Shown here piece by piece: positions 20,486-33,669 of a stretch of DNA of 42,866 nt (position 1 is its first letter; the number at the start of each line of letters is the position of its first letter). Position numbers and translations under genes: made by a program. The stretch spans positions 364,434 to 407,299 of the forward strand of contig NW_003108579.1 of assembly GCF_000003605.2 (NCBI RefSeq). The letters are read 5' to 3'. This DNA is from Saccoglossus kowalevskii. Its lineage: Eukaryota > Hemichordata > Enteropneusta > Harrimaniidae. The notes below the pieces were generated by a model. It had not been told where the DNA came from, did no database searches, and worked only from the letters and a program-made list of their open reading frames with translations.

Positions 20486-22724
20486 ATGATGACGTGGTCA
20501 AGACAGTTGATGGTTTTCAACCTGCTGTTGGTTATGTTCGTTGCTATGTTGATGATCGACGCAGTTCCAATCGACTCAGAGAACGACACACCTGATATGA
20601 AGCAGTCAGCAATGGACAAATATCATAGTAAGTTTCATGTCAGATATTTTTTACAGCGAAAGCAATTCTGGTTTTGTATTTTTTTTCTCAAAACAAATAA
20701 TTCTAGCGACACAGATGTAATTTCTGCGATAAAATGTATTTAAAGTTAAAAATTTTGTTGCTATCTTGATTACATATGTTAATGATCTTCTAAATTATTA
20801 TTGTTAGTGTCATAAAACTAAAACTCCGTATCATTATGTAGATTAGCTTACTATATTATGCAAATGATGTTTCTAGTCAAAACTGGTCACACTTATGCAA
20901 TGTGTTGTTAATTTAGGGTAGAGCATGTGTTGTCAGCGAATACAACATGTTCCGATTGCATTAAGAAATGTATCACATACCATCTTTGGTCACGTGAACC
21001 TCAAACGTATTTCAGTTTAAATGTTATCGTAATTATTAATTACGCAATGTTTAGGTAAATACGCTCTTTCATCATGCTCCAATAATTAGTTTTTATTCCC
21101 TCGGTGCAGGTATTGCGTTCCCGTTGAATTACCCCTTCTTAGCCCCCCCCCCCTCCACAGGGCAAGAAAACGTTATATACATTTTAGCAGTATTATATTA
21201 TAAAACAAAAGCAGTCAGATCTTACCTGATTTCAAAACAACCCACTTGTGTAATCATCAAAATTGTGTATTCATGAAGCCTATCTATATTGTTTTCAGTT
21301 TGTAAACATGAATTTGTTGACATGCCATGCGTGTGTGATGACAAGGGAAACATTCTGCTGTGCACACAATGGTAAGGACCCTTAATCCTTTTTCTTACCA
21401 GTCTTTGATATTATCTTTTAATATGTGTTATTTAGACAATAACGATTCCCTAACATCACCACATTACATGAGGAGAAGAGTCTGTGGCAAAATAATGTGC
21501 GAGGCGAAGCCAGTGTGACGTTGTGGGAGATTCATTGTTAAGCCGTCACTATCAGAGTTAAAACCAATTCAGTTAAATTTGGAGGATTTTTCGAATGTAT
21601 TTGCGAATAGAGTTTTATTGTATCGTGTAATAATGTAAACCTTTGATAGTGGTGATTTATAACAGAGATTATTGCGGATTCTTTATTTCAATTATAATAA
21701 CCTGGTCTGTCGAAAAATTGAATATACTCGCTGTATTAATAGTAGATAGCGCGTCGTACCCACTTGCATTTCAGTTACGCATAGAAACTCACGAGTCAAT
21801 AACATGTAAATCCACGCAAATAGGTAACATTCCAAATAAAAATGACCAGGATTTCTTAACTTAGATTAATGGTGGATTTGTTGCTTAAACGAACCACACA
21901 AATATGAAGAAATATTGAATACTGATGAAGCACACACGTTCTCGTTTGTATATTAAAGCGGAAGGGTCGTCACCTGCGCACGCGCGGGAATTGAATCCCA
22001 AGCGACGATAACAACACACGCTAAAACGCAAAAGCTCATGGGGGGGGGGTAGTAGTAGACGCTTGTTTATAAACAATGACACGCTATGGCCATCTAAAGC
22101 ATGCGCAGGTGACGACTCCCCCCGCTTTAAACCTGGCACTGCGCTGTTGTATTTTACACGCGTTTTACACGTTGTGTGAGGCCCATATTGAACCCAACGC
22201 GACCCTTTCACTACAACGATCAAAGTATATCCATATATTACTCCAGAAATATGACGCCAACGTATTTATCGTGAGTTGTAGGGCAAGAATGGTTAAGGTG
22301 GTATAGCATTATGTGCAGTCGATATCTAAATGCATACTTCATACTGTGTAGAGAGACTGTTCTCGTCACAAACAGAACACAAAACAACTATTTTGTTCGA
22401 TTTAGTAAGACTACTCGGACTACTAGACTAAATACACTACATAAGACGATAATATCATAAGTTAGGCAAGGCTTTACTAAACTGTATACAACTAAACTAA
22501 GCCAAACTAGACTATACTACACGAGAATAGACTGGACTAAGCAAGACTATACTGCTTTAGACAAGACTGGTTCAAGCTAGACCAGTCTATACTACACTAG
22601 ACTAGTCTAAGCTAGACTTGACAATATTTCATCAGGCTAGAAGAGGAAATAATGTTGTACGCGGTCACATGATCACTTACCCTGTATCTTATTTTTCTCT
22701 TCCAGGAGTACGTTCTTTATATAA
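20486..22724 (+). CDS. Small secreted cysteine-rich (pacifastin-like) protein, three exons, 77 aa
   Basis: The gene is read as a join of 20486-20627, 21299-21371 and 22706-22724. Splice sites are consensus (CATA|GTAAGT, TTTTCAG|TTTG, ATG|GTAAGG, CTCTTCCAG|GAG) and the frame is continuous across both introns (phases 1 and 2) to a TAA; AATAAA follows 106 bp later. Exon 1 encodes a signal peptide (hydrophobic LMVFNLLLVMFVAMLMI, cleavage near IDA|VP) and an acidic linker. Exon 2 encodes CKHEFVDMPCVCDDKGNILL followed by CT: cysteines C49, C58, C60 and C69. The CxCxxxGxxxxCT string resembles pacifastin serine-protease inhibitors and also VWC-type modules. The mature chain would be about 51 aa with two disulfides and no dibasic processing site. 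An acceptor at 20472 (TTTTTCTAG) suggests an additional upstream untranslated exon. Function is unknown: protease inhibitor, signalling or defence peptide are all possible. Confidence 0.7.
21299..21371 (+). CDS. Exon 2 of the cysteine-rich secreted protein
   Basis: This 73-bp exon, too short to appear as an ORF, carries all four cysteines of the protein. It is flanked by a TTGTTTTCAG acceptor and a GTAAGG donor. Confidence 0.7.
21953..22130 (+). mobile_element. TTAA-flanked foldback element in intron 2
   Basis: The element is bounded by TTAA at 21953-21956 and 22127-22130. The left arm AGCGGAAGGGTCGTCACCTG pairs with the right arm (AGCGGGGGGAGTCGTCACCT read as reverse complement), continuing into GCGCAYGC. 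The sequence just to its right (22131-22215) has ACACGCGTT and CCCATATTGAACCCAACGCG strings comparable to the interior of the 1325-1454 element, so the two are probably related or nested. It contains a G10 run. Non-coding. Confidence 0.55.
22404..22620 (+). repeat. Degenerate ACTAGACT minisatellite in intron 2
   Basis: The stretch is composed of imperfect repeats of ACTA(G/A)ACT, CTAGACTA and AAGACTATACT units. It ends about 85 bp before the acceptor of exon 3 of the cysteine-rich gene. Confidence 0.6.
22706..22724 (+). CDS. Exon 3 (coding part) of the cysteine-rich secreted protein
   Basis: After the CTCTTCCAG acceptor the frame continues for six residues (WSTFFI, the W shared with exon 2) to TAA at 22722-22724. 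Confidence 0.6.
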
Positions 22725-22829
22725 ACAGACACCATGCTACTCGCTTCCGTTCACATCACTATTAATGAAGTAACGTGTTGATGGCACATTTTCACTTGCA
22801 AAAAAGTATATATTATATATGTATGTGTT

Positions 22830-22835
22830 AATAAA
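22830..22835 (+). other. Polyadenylation signal AATAAA of the cysteine-rich gene
   Basis: First AATAAA after the exon 3 stop, 106 bp downstream. Confidence 0.55.
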
Positions 22836-24622
<1,787 letters not shown>

Positions 24623-24787
24623 GTATGCATAGTGATTACTACCTTCCCATCATGCATGCACAATTTAGTAGTGATTCAAATCTCAAACTTTTCACTCATC
24701 TGGAAACCCCCTTTTCCCTATTAAAGGTGATTGTACTCGACAATAATTTGTATTACTATAATTGCATTATGATAGAAAGTTGTCATC

Positions 24788-25420
24788 GAGATCTGTGACG
24801 AAGCAGGAAGTATTTGTGCATAAATGAATATAGTGCCCTCAGCGATAAGTTTCAGTTTATATTCCTGGTAAGACGCCACGTGGGGGCGTGCAGTATACAT
24901 TGTGTAGTAGGTGAACAGACAGATTGCACACTGTAATGTGCCCTGTAACACATAACACAATAATAAACTGACTACAGAGCATTACCAAGTTATGATTGCT
25001 TGTTACTGCACTGATGCACCTGCCAAGGGACTGGTGTGCAGCTTCTATGTAAATACATGACTAAACTATTTCAATATTGCCTCGATCCACGTGGCGCTTA
25101 TTATTTATTATCTCAGAGTGCGTGGATCTATAATTGCTAAATAATGTATAAAGGTAGTGATCTTTCATAGTGCAGTATTGTATGAGGTGATATGTTATTA
25201 CAATTAGTCTGTGTCATTTTTTTGATCAAGACTTGCCGTTAATGGTTGAATTATATCAATTTGGTCTAAAATTAACTAAATTATAAAATAAAAGTGACCA
25301 CTCAGATGTAAGCGTGTAAACACATCACAAACTTCAAGCGTTGGTGTACGAGCTTTAATGCCGGAAAACAACTAAGAATATAGTCAGTATTGCAACAAAG
25401 TGAACACGCATGAACACCCG
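24788..25420 (+). repeat. Old duplicated block, partner of 35305-35560
   Basis: Shared strings include GGTAAGACGCCA (24867 region and 35371 region) and CAGTATTGCAACAAA (25386 and 35540 regions), in the same order and orientation but with indels. No gene is recognised. Confidence 0.45.
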
Positions 25421-25599
25421 GTCACATATTTGAATAAGATCATGTGAACAAGTTTTCTTTGAAGAATTTTGGAGAAAAGATTGAGATGCACATCTTTGAA
25501 TCCCCGCTGAATAGTGTAACAGGATATTCTCTGTGAGTTCTCGTGAGCGTGAGCAATGATTACCAATCCATATCCAAATTAAACGCACAAAATGAGCGT

Positions 25600-28235
25600 C
25601 ACAAATAAGACGTATATAACACATATAAGCTTTAAAACGGATGCACGACAAAACCGTGTCTCGTCCAAACCTTCGGGTTATGAAAAAAAAGAAGATTCGT
25701 ACTATGTGCAATTAAAGTAACGGATATATTTTTGCTTATTTAAATACGAATCAGCGAAATAGTCTTTTGAATCAAACATAGATTCTTATTCTATATAAAT
25801 CTTAGTTGGTGTTAGTAGTGTATGACATCATCCTCTTTGTATAATTACCCAGGGTTATCAGTCTAGAATCTAATTCGTTTGTACCAAACATTAGTCTATA
25901 ATTCTACGAATGTACGACGTAATGATTTTACCTTGATGTCACTTAAGACTAAGTACGGAATCATGTTTGTTAGTATTCGATTCTACCGCTTTAATACATG
26001 TTGTGAAATATCATGTGTCTTAGGCATAACTCTGTAAACTCATACATTGACTATACACTGGCGGATCCAGCAAAATGTATTGAGGGGGGGGGTCCAAGCT
26101 TGGCCTAAAATATACGGAGCGTAAATCGCAGAGAAGCTATGCGTAATCCAGATGATATGAATCGTCATGCGTTTGGCGAGGGGGTTAGCCCCCATGCCCC
26201 CTTCTGGATCAGCCCCTGGACCTATAGTCAGGCACAATGTAAAGTAAGAGCTGTCTGCATGTATTCAAGGTTGCTGAAAACAGAACAACTTAACATTTAG
26301 CGGGCCATGTAATGTTTGCACGAGAAAATTATGTTTGTTGGACATTTTAGTTTTCTTGTGAGGTATCCAGATTACGATGGTCTAACAGCAGTTCTAAGTT
26401 TTAGACGAAGACAGGAAATGATTTATAAATAATCAATTAATAATCAATTAATTTTTGAGACACGATTTTGTATCGCATCTATGCATTTAAACACAAACAA
26501 CCATATCGTGACTTGATAAAATACATTGATATCTGAAAAAAAAAGATTTTATAATTGTATAACATGCATACCATCGATGATTTGCTTTCAAACGTTGCAG
26601 AGAAACAGACACAACCGGACGTTAAATAATTCCAATTCAAGGTGTCATATTTTCTGCAAGTCAATGCACGTTTCTTCAAATTGACCCACTTTGAATGAAT
26701 TATATTCTGGCGGATATTCTATGTGTCTTGATATTGGGCAGCATTCACAACCCGGTGATATCCTTGACACTGAGTGCACAATAACTGATCTATAATTCGA
26801 AACTGAATCTGTGTCATTATCTCCTAATCTGATAATTGTGGAATTCGAGATTCCGTAGGTCACGCGCCATCACCTCTAATGTCATAGTGCACGTGAACAC
26901 CACCTGTCTCTATAATAATGAGTTCCGAACAGGATCAAAGAATTTTCATTTCACATTTGTATTATTATGGTTAGTAATAATTCGTCATTTGATATCTAAC
27001 AAAATTGTCAGTTTCAATTTGTTTTATATTGAAATTTATAGTTAAATTAAGATAAATATACAAATTTTATTAATAATGCAAATCAAACAAAATTTTTTAA
27101 CGGTATAGTGTTTCTCCAGAAGCTTCCCGATTGAAGCAAATAACATCGACAGAAGTCTCCTTAAACAACCGATTAGAACATAACGAACGACATGAAGATA
27201 TCGATCTGAAATCAGATACGCATATTATTCGTATGTTTTCGTAGTTTTTGGAATCAGTAAATAACTCTTAAATCTTAAGGTAAGATGTAATGAAGATCTC
27301 CCCTTTGTCGAAAAATCTCAAAGAAGCGATTACACCCTTTTTATGTTATCATTTGAACATCACCCTACGTATGTAGATTAATTGCATGTTAAAGGTGCAT
27401 TTAGAGTCGAGACGCAGGGCATCAATGTAAACGAAGATGGTGATAACAATCGCATGTTGTGTGTGGTACCTTGATGTGATTTTCCATGTACATTTACAAA
27501 CGGATTCCTGCTTATTTATTTACATCCAACAAAAAAATCACATAATGTATTATAGTAAAAGCCACAGTTGTCGCATTGAGTCTCGTTTGACAACTGTTCA
27601 TCACTTCCAAAGTGACCTATTCCCTGACTCATTACCATCATAATATTTATACACAAATCTCTTCTGGTACACATGAATAATGCAAGCAATTTGACTTCAA
27701 AATATCTCGGCAGTATTTTCGACCATTCTTTTATATTTGCATTGGTATTTACGTGGAAACGGGCTAAGAAGTTATATGCTGTGAATGACAATTCATCTTG
27801 CATAATACATTGCACATTTACATACTTGTGGGAACATATGGAATCAATCCTATACAACGAGATCGTGGGTGTGAGTAGTGTGACGAGGGAAACATCGCGA
27901 CGCACTCGCGACGCACTATCCAGTCTTATTTGTTTTATTGCAAGTAACACAGTCGAATCGTTGTGGACTGTATATACCGAAGATAAAATATGTTATTTGC
28001 ATGCTTTTGTTTTCTGATAATCCTTTTACAATTCTCGTCCTAAGGTACACTTGAAACACAATTTTTTTACACTCGTGATGTGCAACTAATCTTTATAGTA
28101 TTTTGATATTCCGATCTCGTCTGTGTCGAATAGCAGATTGTAATTATAAAAAAATAATAAAAATCATTCTATGCTAAGAAAAATCAGAACCAATTACGTC
28201 AAATTGATTTTTAATTCTTAATCAGAAATAAAGGT
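25600..28235 (+). repeat. Old segmental duplication, partner of about 39100-41975
   Basis: Colinear matches to the right end of the window include ACGTATATAACACATATAA (25608/39107), GGTTATCAGYCTAGAATCTA (25854/39354), GACTAAGTACRGA (25949/39440), GTGTCATTATCTCC (26811/40081), AAATGTAAACGAAGATG (near 27424/41099), and ATTYCGATCTCG (near 28108/41853). It contains a MITE at 26056-26221 that the partner lacks. No gene is recognised; overlapping ORFs on both strands at 27516-28017 are unsupported. Confidence 0.6.
26056..26221 (+). mobile_element. MITE-like element flanked by CTATA
   Basis: The element begins CACTGGCGGATCCAG and ends CTGGATCAGCCCCTGGAC, an imperfect terminal inverted repeat. CTATA stands on both sides (26051-26055, 26222-26226), a probable target duplication. 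The paralogous block near 39.5 kb lacks it. G/C-rich internal runs, no coding capacity. Confidence 0.6.
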
Positions 28236-30585
28236 CAATAAGGAGTGCTTCAATTGAAATGAGATCCCTTCCACAAGAAAATGAATGACACAAGTATTCG
28301 ACTTGTATCACAAGTCATTTCAGAAACCACCGAATGTCACATGGTTCATTTTTAATCATCAACAAATAAAATGATATTATCTTCCTTAATTGGAATTCTG
28401 TAAATCGAGATTTTCTATTCGTGAACTGTGCCAAAACCATTGCATCCACACCCCGTTTATACAGACACATTCCTAAAATAAATCGAAATTAAAAAATACA
28501 ATTGTCGATGGTAGATTACGGGGTAGTCTCTGAATTATCAATATGATAATAAGTTAACACAAAAAACTACTTTAGTTTGTCAATAACTGGTTTGAGAAAA
28601 ATTGCTTAAAAGAAAACAATTTATTTTTTATATATAATAATATGCGTTAACTTATTTATATATATATATTCATAGTCGAAATTATTGAGTAAACTATATC
28701 ATATACATTTAACTTAAATTTAAAACATTTACTTATTGTAAAAAATGTCTTTTTGCGAGCATGTCTTTTTCGCGAATTTCAAGATGTCGCTAATGACTTT
28801 ATTGCCAATTCAAAATGGCCGCCAAAAAAAACCCAGATTGACAAGAGATATTCGCTAAATCAACATTTCGCTATTACGTCATTTTACCACAATTTGCTAA
28901 ATTACATGCCGCTTTTTCAACATGTTTTACAGTATTGATCTTATTTAAAATACCTTTTGGGTCACTAGTCATTCTCACCAAGAACATATCTTAGAGCCAG
29001 CTAGATCTTTTACAACTTGTCCAAAATGATCAAGCTGATTCCAAGAAGTTAGATAGTTTCTAAATCGTTTAATGTAATTTAGTTTTGCTTCCCATTCTTT
29101 ATCATTTGATGTATACATACCAACAATTTTAATGGGTTTAGCGTGAATTAATAAAATTGTATGAAATTGAATATACTTTACGCAATAAATTGGTTTTCAG
29201 ATAAGACTTGCCTGAAAATTAAGGTAAGTTAATCAAGAATACTTCTCTGGCAGTGTGTCCCATAATCTTGAAACTGCAATTTTAAATGCCCGATTTCTGT
29301 AGTGCTACATAATTTAAAACGTGACTAAAGAAGAAATAGTATTGATGATAACGATGTGCTTGGTGTTGTGTGTTCCTCATCTGGGTAAGATGCAACTCGG
29401 TGAGCATTATCAGTTTACATCAGCCACCTTGAATCTGTCAGCGGACAATGCCTTGATTCTGCAATCCCACCAATTCGTAAATTAATTTCTTTATGTATTT
29501 GCAGATTGAGTACATCCGCTAGAATTTTCTATTGCGAACATAATTGCTTGTTATGTCACAAGTTTATTTTCCTTGCTGATCCCGTTCTTCAAAACCATTC
29601 CTACCTCCCCATCAGTTTGTCTAATATTGTGTTGTACAATACCGGCCTTTCCTAGTTTGGCACCCGCACAATTCATTCGAACTAAGGTTTATCTATATTT
29701 CATTGTCTACCATTTAGTAACGTAATTTGATGGCTATACTGCGCTAAAGTTTATGTGATCCTGTTGCTCGCAGAACTTTACAATCTACTAGTGTTGATTG
29801 ATTCGAGCATTCGTATTGTATTAGCATATTGCAATGGTGTTCTTTTAAAATTCGTACTATATGTCCCATTATGTCTCTCTTTGCAACGTGGGAATGTTGC
29901 AGTAGTAACAATATTGTAATCTATTACCACTTTTCGACGTGGATGGGTGTATGTAGTTGGCACGGCTATACCACTATCTTCGATATGGGTTGTTGATGCA
30001 GTGAATCGTAGGACATTTGGATCTTTCTGGAATATTTGCAGGATGCCATTAAAAATTAATGTTTTCATATATATGTATGTATATATATATATATATATAT
30101 ATATGACAATTATAAGTAAATGATAGTAAATAACAATTATAATGTATTTATCCACAATATTATTCGTCTTAACGTAACCAAAGTTTTATTGTTTAAGGTA
30201 TAAACGAGTTTGACTAGTACTTTCCTAGTAATGACATAATTATCATAGACCCATACATTGGGCGAAATGAGAACTTAATTTTTAACAGCCTTTTAAAAAA
30301 GCATGCATGGCGTACTAAAAGCTTTGGGGCATTTGTGTGCAGAATAATATATGAGTGGCTCGCAATCGTTCCCATATTGAACGAAGCAAGTCATTTGCGT
30401 CTATTACCATAAAATGACAATTTGGTATTTTCTATGTGCAAGAATATTCACAATATACACTGTCTCTAAATTGAATCGGATGTTTACTTCGTATCTAGAT
30501 GTTGGATGGAGTAATACCCAAATAATCCCTTACGCTCAGGCAGTCGGTCAGCAGTCGGTCAGTGTATTCTCCGCAGGAACTCGAC
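28236..30585 (+). repeat. Tandem duplication unit, copy A
   Basis: It matches 30638-34862 in the same order and orientation. 28236-29143 against 30638-31554 is nearly identical by eye, then the match resumes at 29144 against 32590 with lower identity. Copy A lacks three segments present in copy B (31555-32589, about 32770-33287, and 33670-33945). The unit carries a truncated piece of a LINE on the minus strand and an (AT)n tract (30067-30104). Confidence 0.85.
28800..29143 (-). mobile_element. L1/Tx1-like LINE remnant, internally deleted copy
   Basis: This is the same sequence as the corresponding part of the minus-strand LINE at 31200-31554 (PIKIVGMYTSNDKEWEAKLN and the following C-terminal portion). 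The homology stops abruptly at 29143, where the rest of the RT is missing. Confidence 0.65.
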
Positions 30586-31199
30586 AAGACTCGGAAAAAC
30601 ATTGAATTCAACTTTTAGAAAATAAGTTTATTTTCCTCAATAAGGAGTGCTTCAGCTGAAATTAGATCCCTTTCACATAAAACTGAATGACAAAATATCC
30701 GACATGTACCACAAGTCATTTCAGAAACCACCGAATGTCACATGGTTCATTTTTAATCATCAACAAAAAAAATGCTATGTTGGTTATTATCTTTCTTAAT
30801 TGGAATTCTGTAAATCGAGATTTTCTATTCGTGAACTGTGCCAAAACTATTGCATCCACACCCCGTTTATACAGACACATTCCTAAAATAAATCGAAATT
30901 AAAAAATACAATTGTCGATGGTAGATTACGGGGTAGTCTCTGAATTATCAATATGATAATAAGTTAACAAAAAAAACTACTTTAGTTTGTCAATAACTGG
31001 TTTGAGAAAAATTGCTTAAAAGAAAACAATTTATTTTTTATATATAATAATATGCGTTAACTTATTTATATATATATATTCATAGTCGAAATTATTGAGT
31101 AAACTATATCATATACATTTAACTTAAATTTAAAACATTTACTTATTGTAAAAAATGTCTTTTTGCGAGCATGTCTTTTTCGCGAATTTCAAGATGTCG

Positions 31200-32390
31200 C
31201 TAATGACTTTATTGCCAATTCAAAATGGCCGCCAAAAAAAAAACAAGATTGACAAGAGATATTCGCTAAATCAACATTTCGCTATTACGTCATTTTACCA
31301 CAATTTGCTAAATTACATGCCGCTTTTTAAACATGTTTTACAGTATTAATCTTATTTAAAATACCTTTTGGGTCACTAGTCATTCTCACCAAGAACATAT
31401 CTTAGAGCCAGCTAGATCTTTTACAACTTGTCCAAAATGATCAAGCTGATTCCAAGAAGTTAGATAGTTTCTAAATCGTTTAATGTAATTTAGTTTTGCT
31501 TCCCATTCTTTATCATTTGATGTATACATACCAACAATTTTAATGGGTTTAGCGGCCAGTTGATGCCAAATAATATTTGTATTTGTTTTCCTACTTACCA
31601 AGCCAATTGCTTCTGTGTTGTCTCGATTATTAAGTAGTCTTGATGAAATATGATTTTTTTAAAAGGTTGAATAAAAGTTCGCAAAGTTTCTTGGCATTAA
31701 GCGGCCTGGTCAGGCGATCGGCAAAAACAGTTTTCCAAACGTGTTCATTGTCTACTTGAAATCCGTATATATTTAGATTAAATCGAATAGTTACTGAAAA
31801 CGTTTCTACTGCTTGTACAAAAATCGCTGGCGAAAAACGGTCACTCTGTCTGACACCACAAGGTATATCCATGTTTGTAGCTATAATAGATAATTCAACA
31901 AACTTTTACGAGACATGGCACAAATCTTAATGTATGAAAATATTGATAAAGGTAATCCCATTTAAGACAATTAAATGCATTCTGACAGGTTGTGTTCATC
32001 GGTATATGACATACAAACCGAAATATTTCGGACCTGAGCAAAGACAGACTGTGTACAATGAATAATACTAGGATGGTTTTCTCCAACGGCATAGCAATAC
32101 ACAAATATCCAACTTGATGTCAACATTAATAAGAGAAATATGACGCCAGGTTTTAATTAGTTGCTAATCTTTACGCTTTTTATCAATTTAATAATACTTT
32201 GATGTTGTGCTGTTAGCGCACATTTGAAGTTAAAAAAAGGAAGTTACCAACTCTTGGCCAAAAATGCAGATGAAACTCAACCGGGATACCATCATTTCCA
32301 TGTGTTATTCCAGCTGGCATCCAACATATAATTTTATAGGCTTCTTTAACACTATTCCGGTCTTCACACATGCTAACACTCTTGGATAAC
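31200..32390 (-). mobile_element. L1/Tx1-like LINE reverse-transcriptase fragment
   Basis: Minus-strand landmarks from high to low coordinates: GNDGIPVEFHLHFWPRVGNF (usual PGxDGIPxEFYxxFW, about 32245-32300), QNAFNCLKWDYLYQYF (usual KAFDSLxWxFL, 31940-31985), CGVRQSDRFSPAIFVQAVET (usual GVRQGxPLSPxLF, 31810-31860), FADR in place of the catalytic FADD, then AKPIKIVGMYTSNDKEW and YLTSWNQLDHFGQVVK, and a decayed NGKMT..RNV block. Catalytic loss, frameshifts and stops show that it is inactive. The PG.DGI and GVRQGxPLSP set is typical of L1/Tx1-type elements. Confidence 0.8.
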
Positions 32391-33669
32391 TGAGAAATAT
32401 TGTCAGTAATACATTTATTGTAACAAATTGTTGGCCTATCATTGTTTGATTTTTAAAATAATATTTATTTCTTATATTATAGCGCATCACATAAAAGAAT
32501 AATATGAATGCACTTGACACGAAAAAAAAATCCAGCAGGTAAATTAAATGATACATCCAAATTGTAATAATTTGTGTAACTATTTTCTGTGAATTAATAC
32601 AATTTAAAAAAAAAACCCTTGTTGCAATACACTTTACGGGATAAGTTGACTTTCAAATAAGACTTGCTTGAAGATTAAGGTAAGTTAATCAAGAATACTT
32701 CTCTGGCAGAGTGTCCCACAGTCTTGAAACTACAATTGTAAATGCCTGATTTTTTTAGTGCTCCATTATGTTTATGAATTGATTGTAGATGAAGAACGAG
32801 TTGCTCTAACTAGCCCATAAATATGAACGAGGTCAGACAAATAGGCTGTTGCTTCTTCATACCAGATCTGATAATATGTCAAAGTTTGAGGTTTGACAAG
32901 TCAGTCTTATGGTCATTGATTACTTACTACTATTTTCTATTTTCAAGGCTTAAAAATTACTTTTTTTATAATTTTTGTTTGCTGGGTCAGAAATAAGAAG
33001 ACCTTTCAATTCAATTAACTGTTGTTCCAACTCGTTATTATTTTATTACCGCTGTGTTGTTCTGTCTTGTTTTGCTTTTACTTGTCGTTGCCAAAAACTT
33101 TCATTCTTTTGAACACAATCTCATTTGATTGTTTCATTCCTAGGGAAGCAAACCTTTTTTTTCTTCATTTTCTAAATTGTTTTACACTATTTATGTTAAA
33201 GTACTGCACTTTGTTCTTAGCCATGCAAACTTCAGTAAAAGATATGGCACATAACAAAAATGAGCTATAAAACAAAATAATACCAATTAATTCAAAACAT
33301 GACGAAAGAAGAAATACTATTGATGATATCGATGTGTCCTGGTGTTGTGTGTTCCTCATCTGGGTGAGAGGTAACTCGGTGACCATTATCGATGTTTACA
33401 TTACCCATCTTAAATCTGTCAGCGGGCAATGCCTTGATTCTGTAATCCCACCAAATCGTAAATCAAATCTCTTCAGATGTATTTGCAGATTGTGTACATC
33501 CGCCAGAATTTTCCATTGCGAAAACAATTGCTTGTTGTTATGTCACAAGGCAATTCATTAACTTTGCTGATCTTGTTTCCACCTCGCTAATGTTTTCCCC
33601 ATCAGGTTGTCTAATATTGTGTTGTACAGCAGCGGTCCTCCCTAATTAGGCACCTGCACACTCGAACTA

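Noticed and set aside
22131-22640. tRNA or other RNA gene in the GC-richer part of intron 2
   Set aside because: No GGTTCRANYCC B box with a matching A box was found; GGTTCAAGCTAGACC belongs to the minisatellite.
27516-28017. Overlapping ORFs of 144 and 114 codons on opposite strands
   Set aside because: No recognisable domain; the duplicated partner near 41.2-41.6 kb does not keep either frame.
28753-28938. Near-identical small plus-strand ORFs at 28753 and 31155
   Set aside because: They are duplicated along with the unit and lie antisense to the L1/Tx1-like LINE remnant, so the similarity reflects duplication, not coding constraint.
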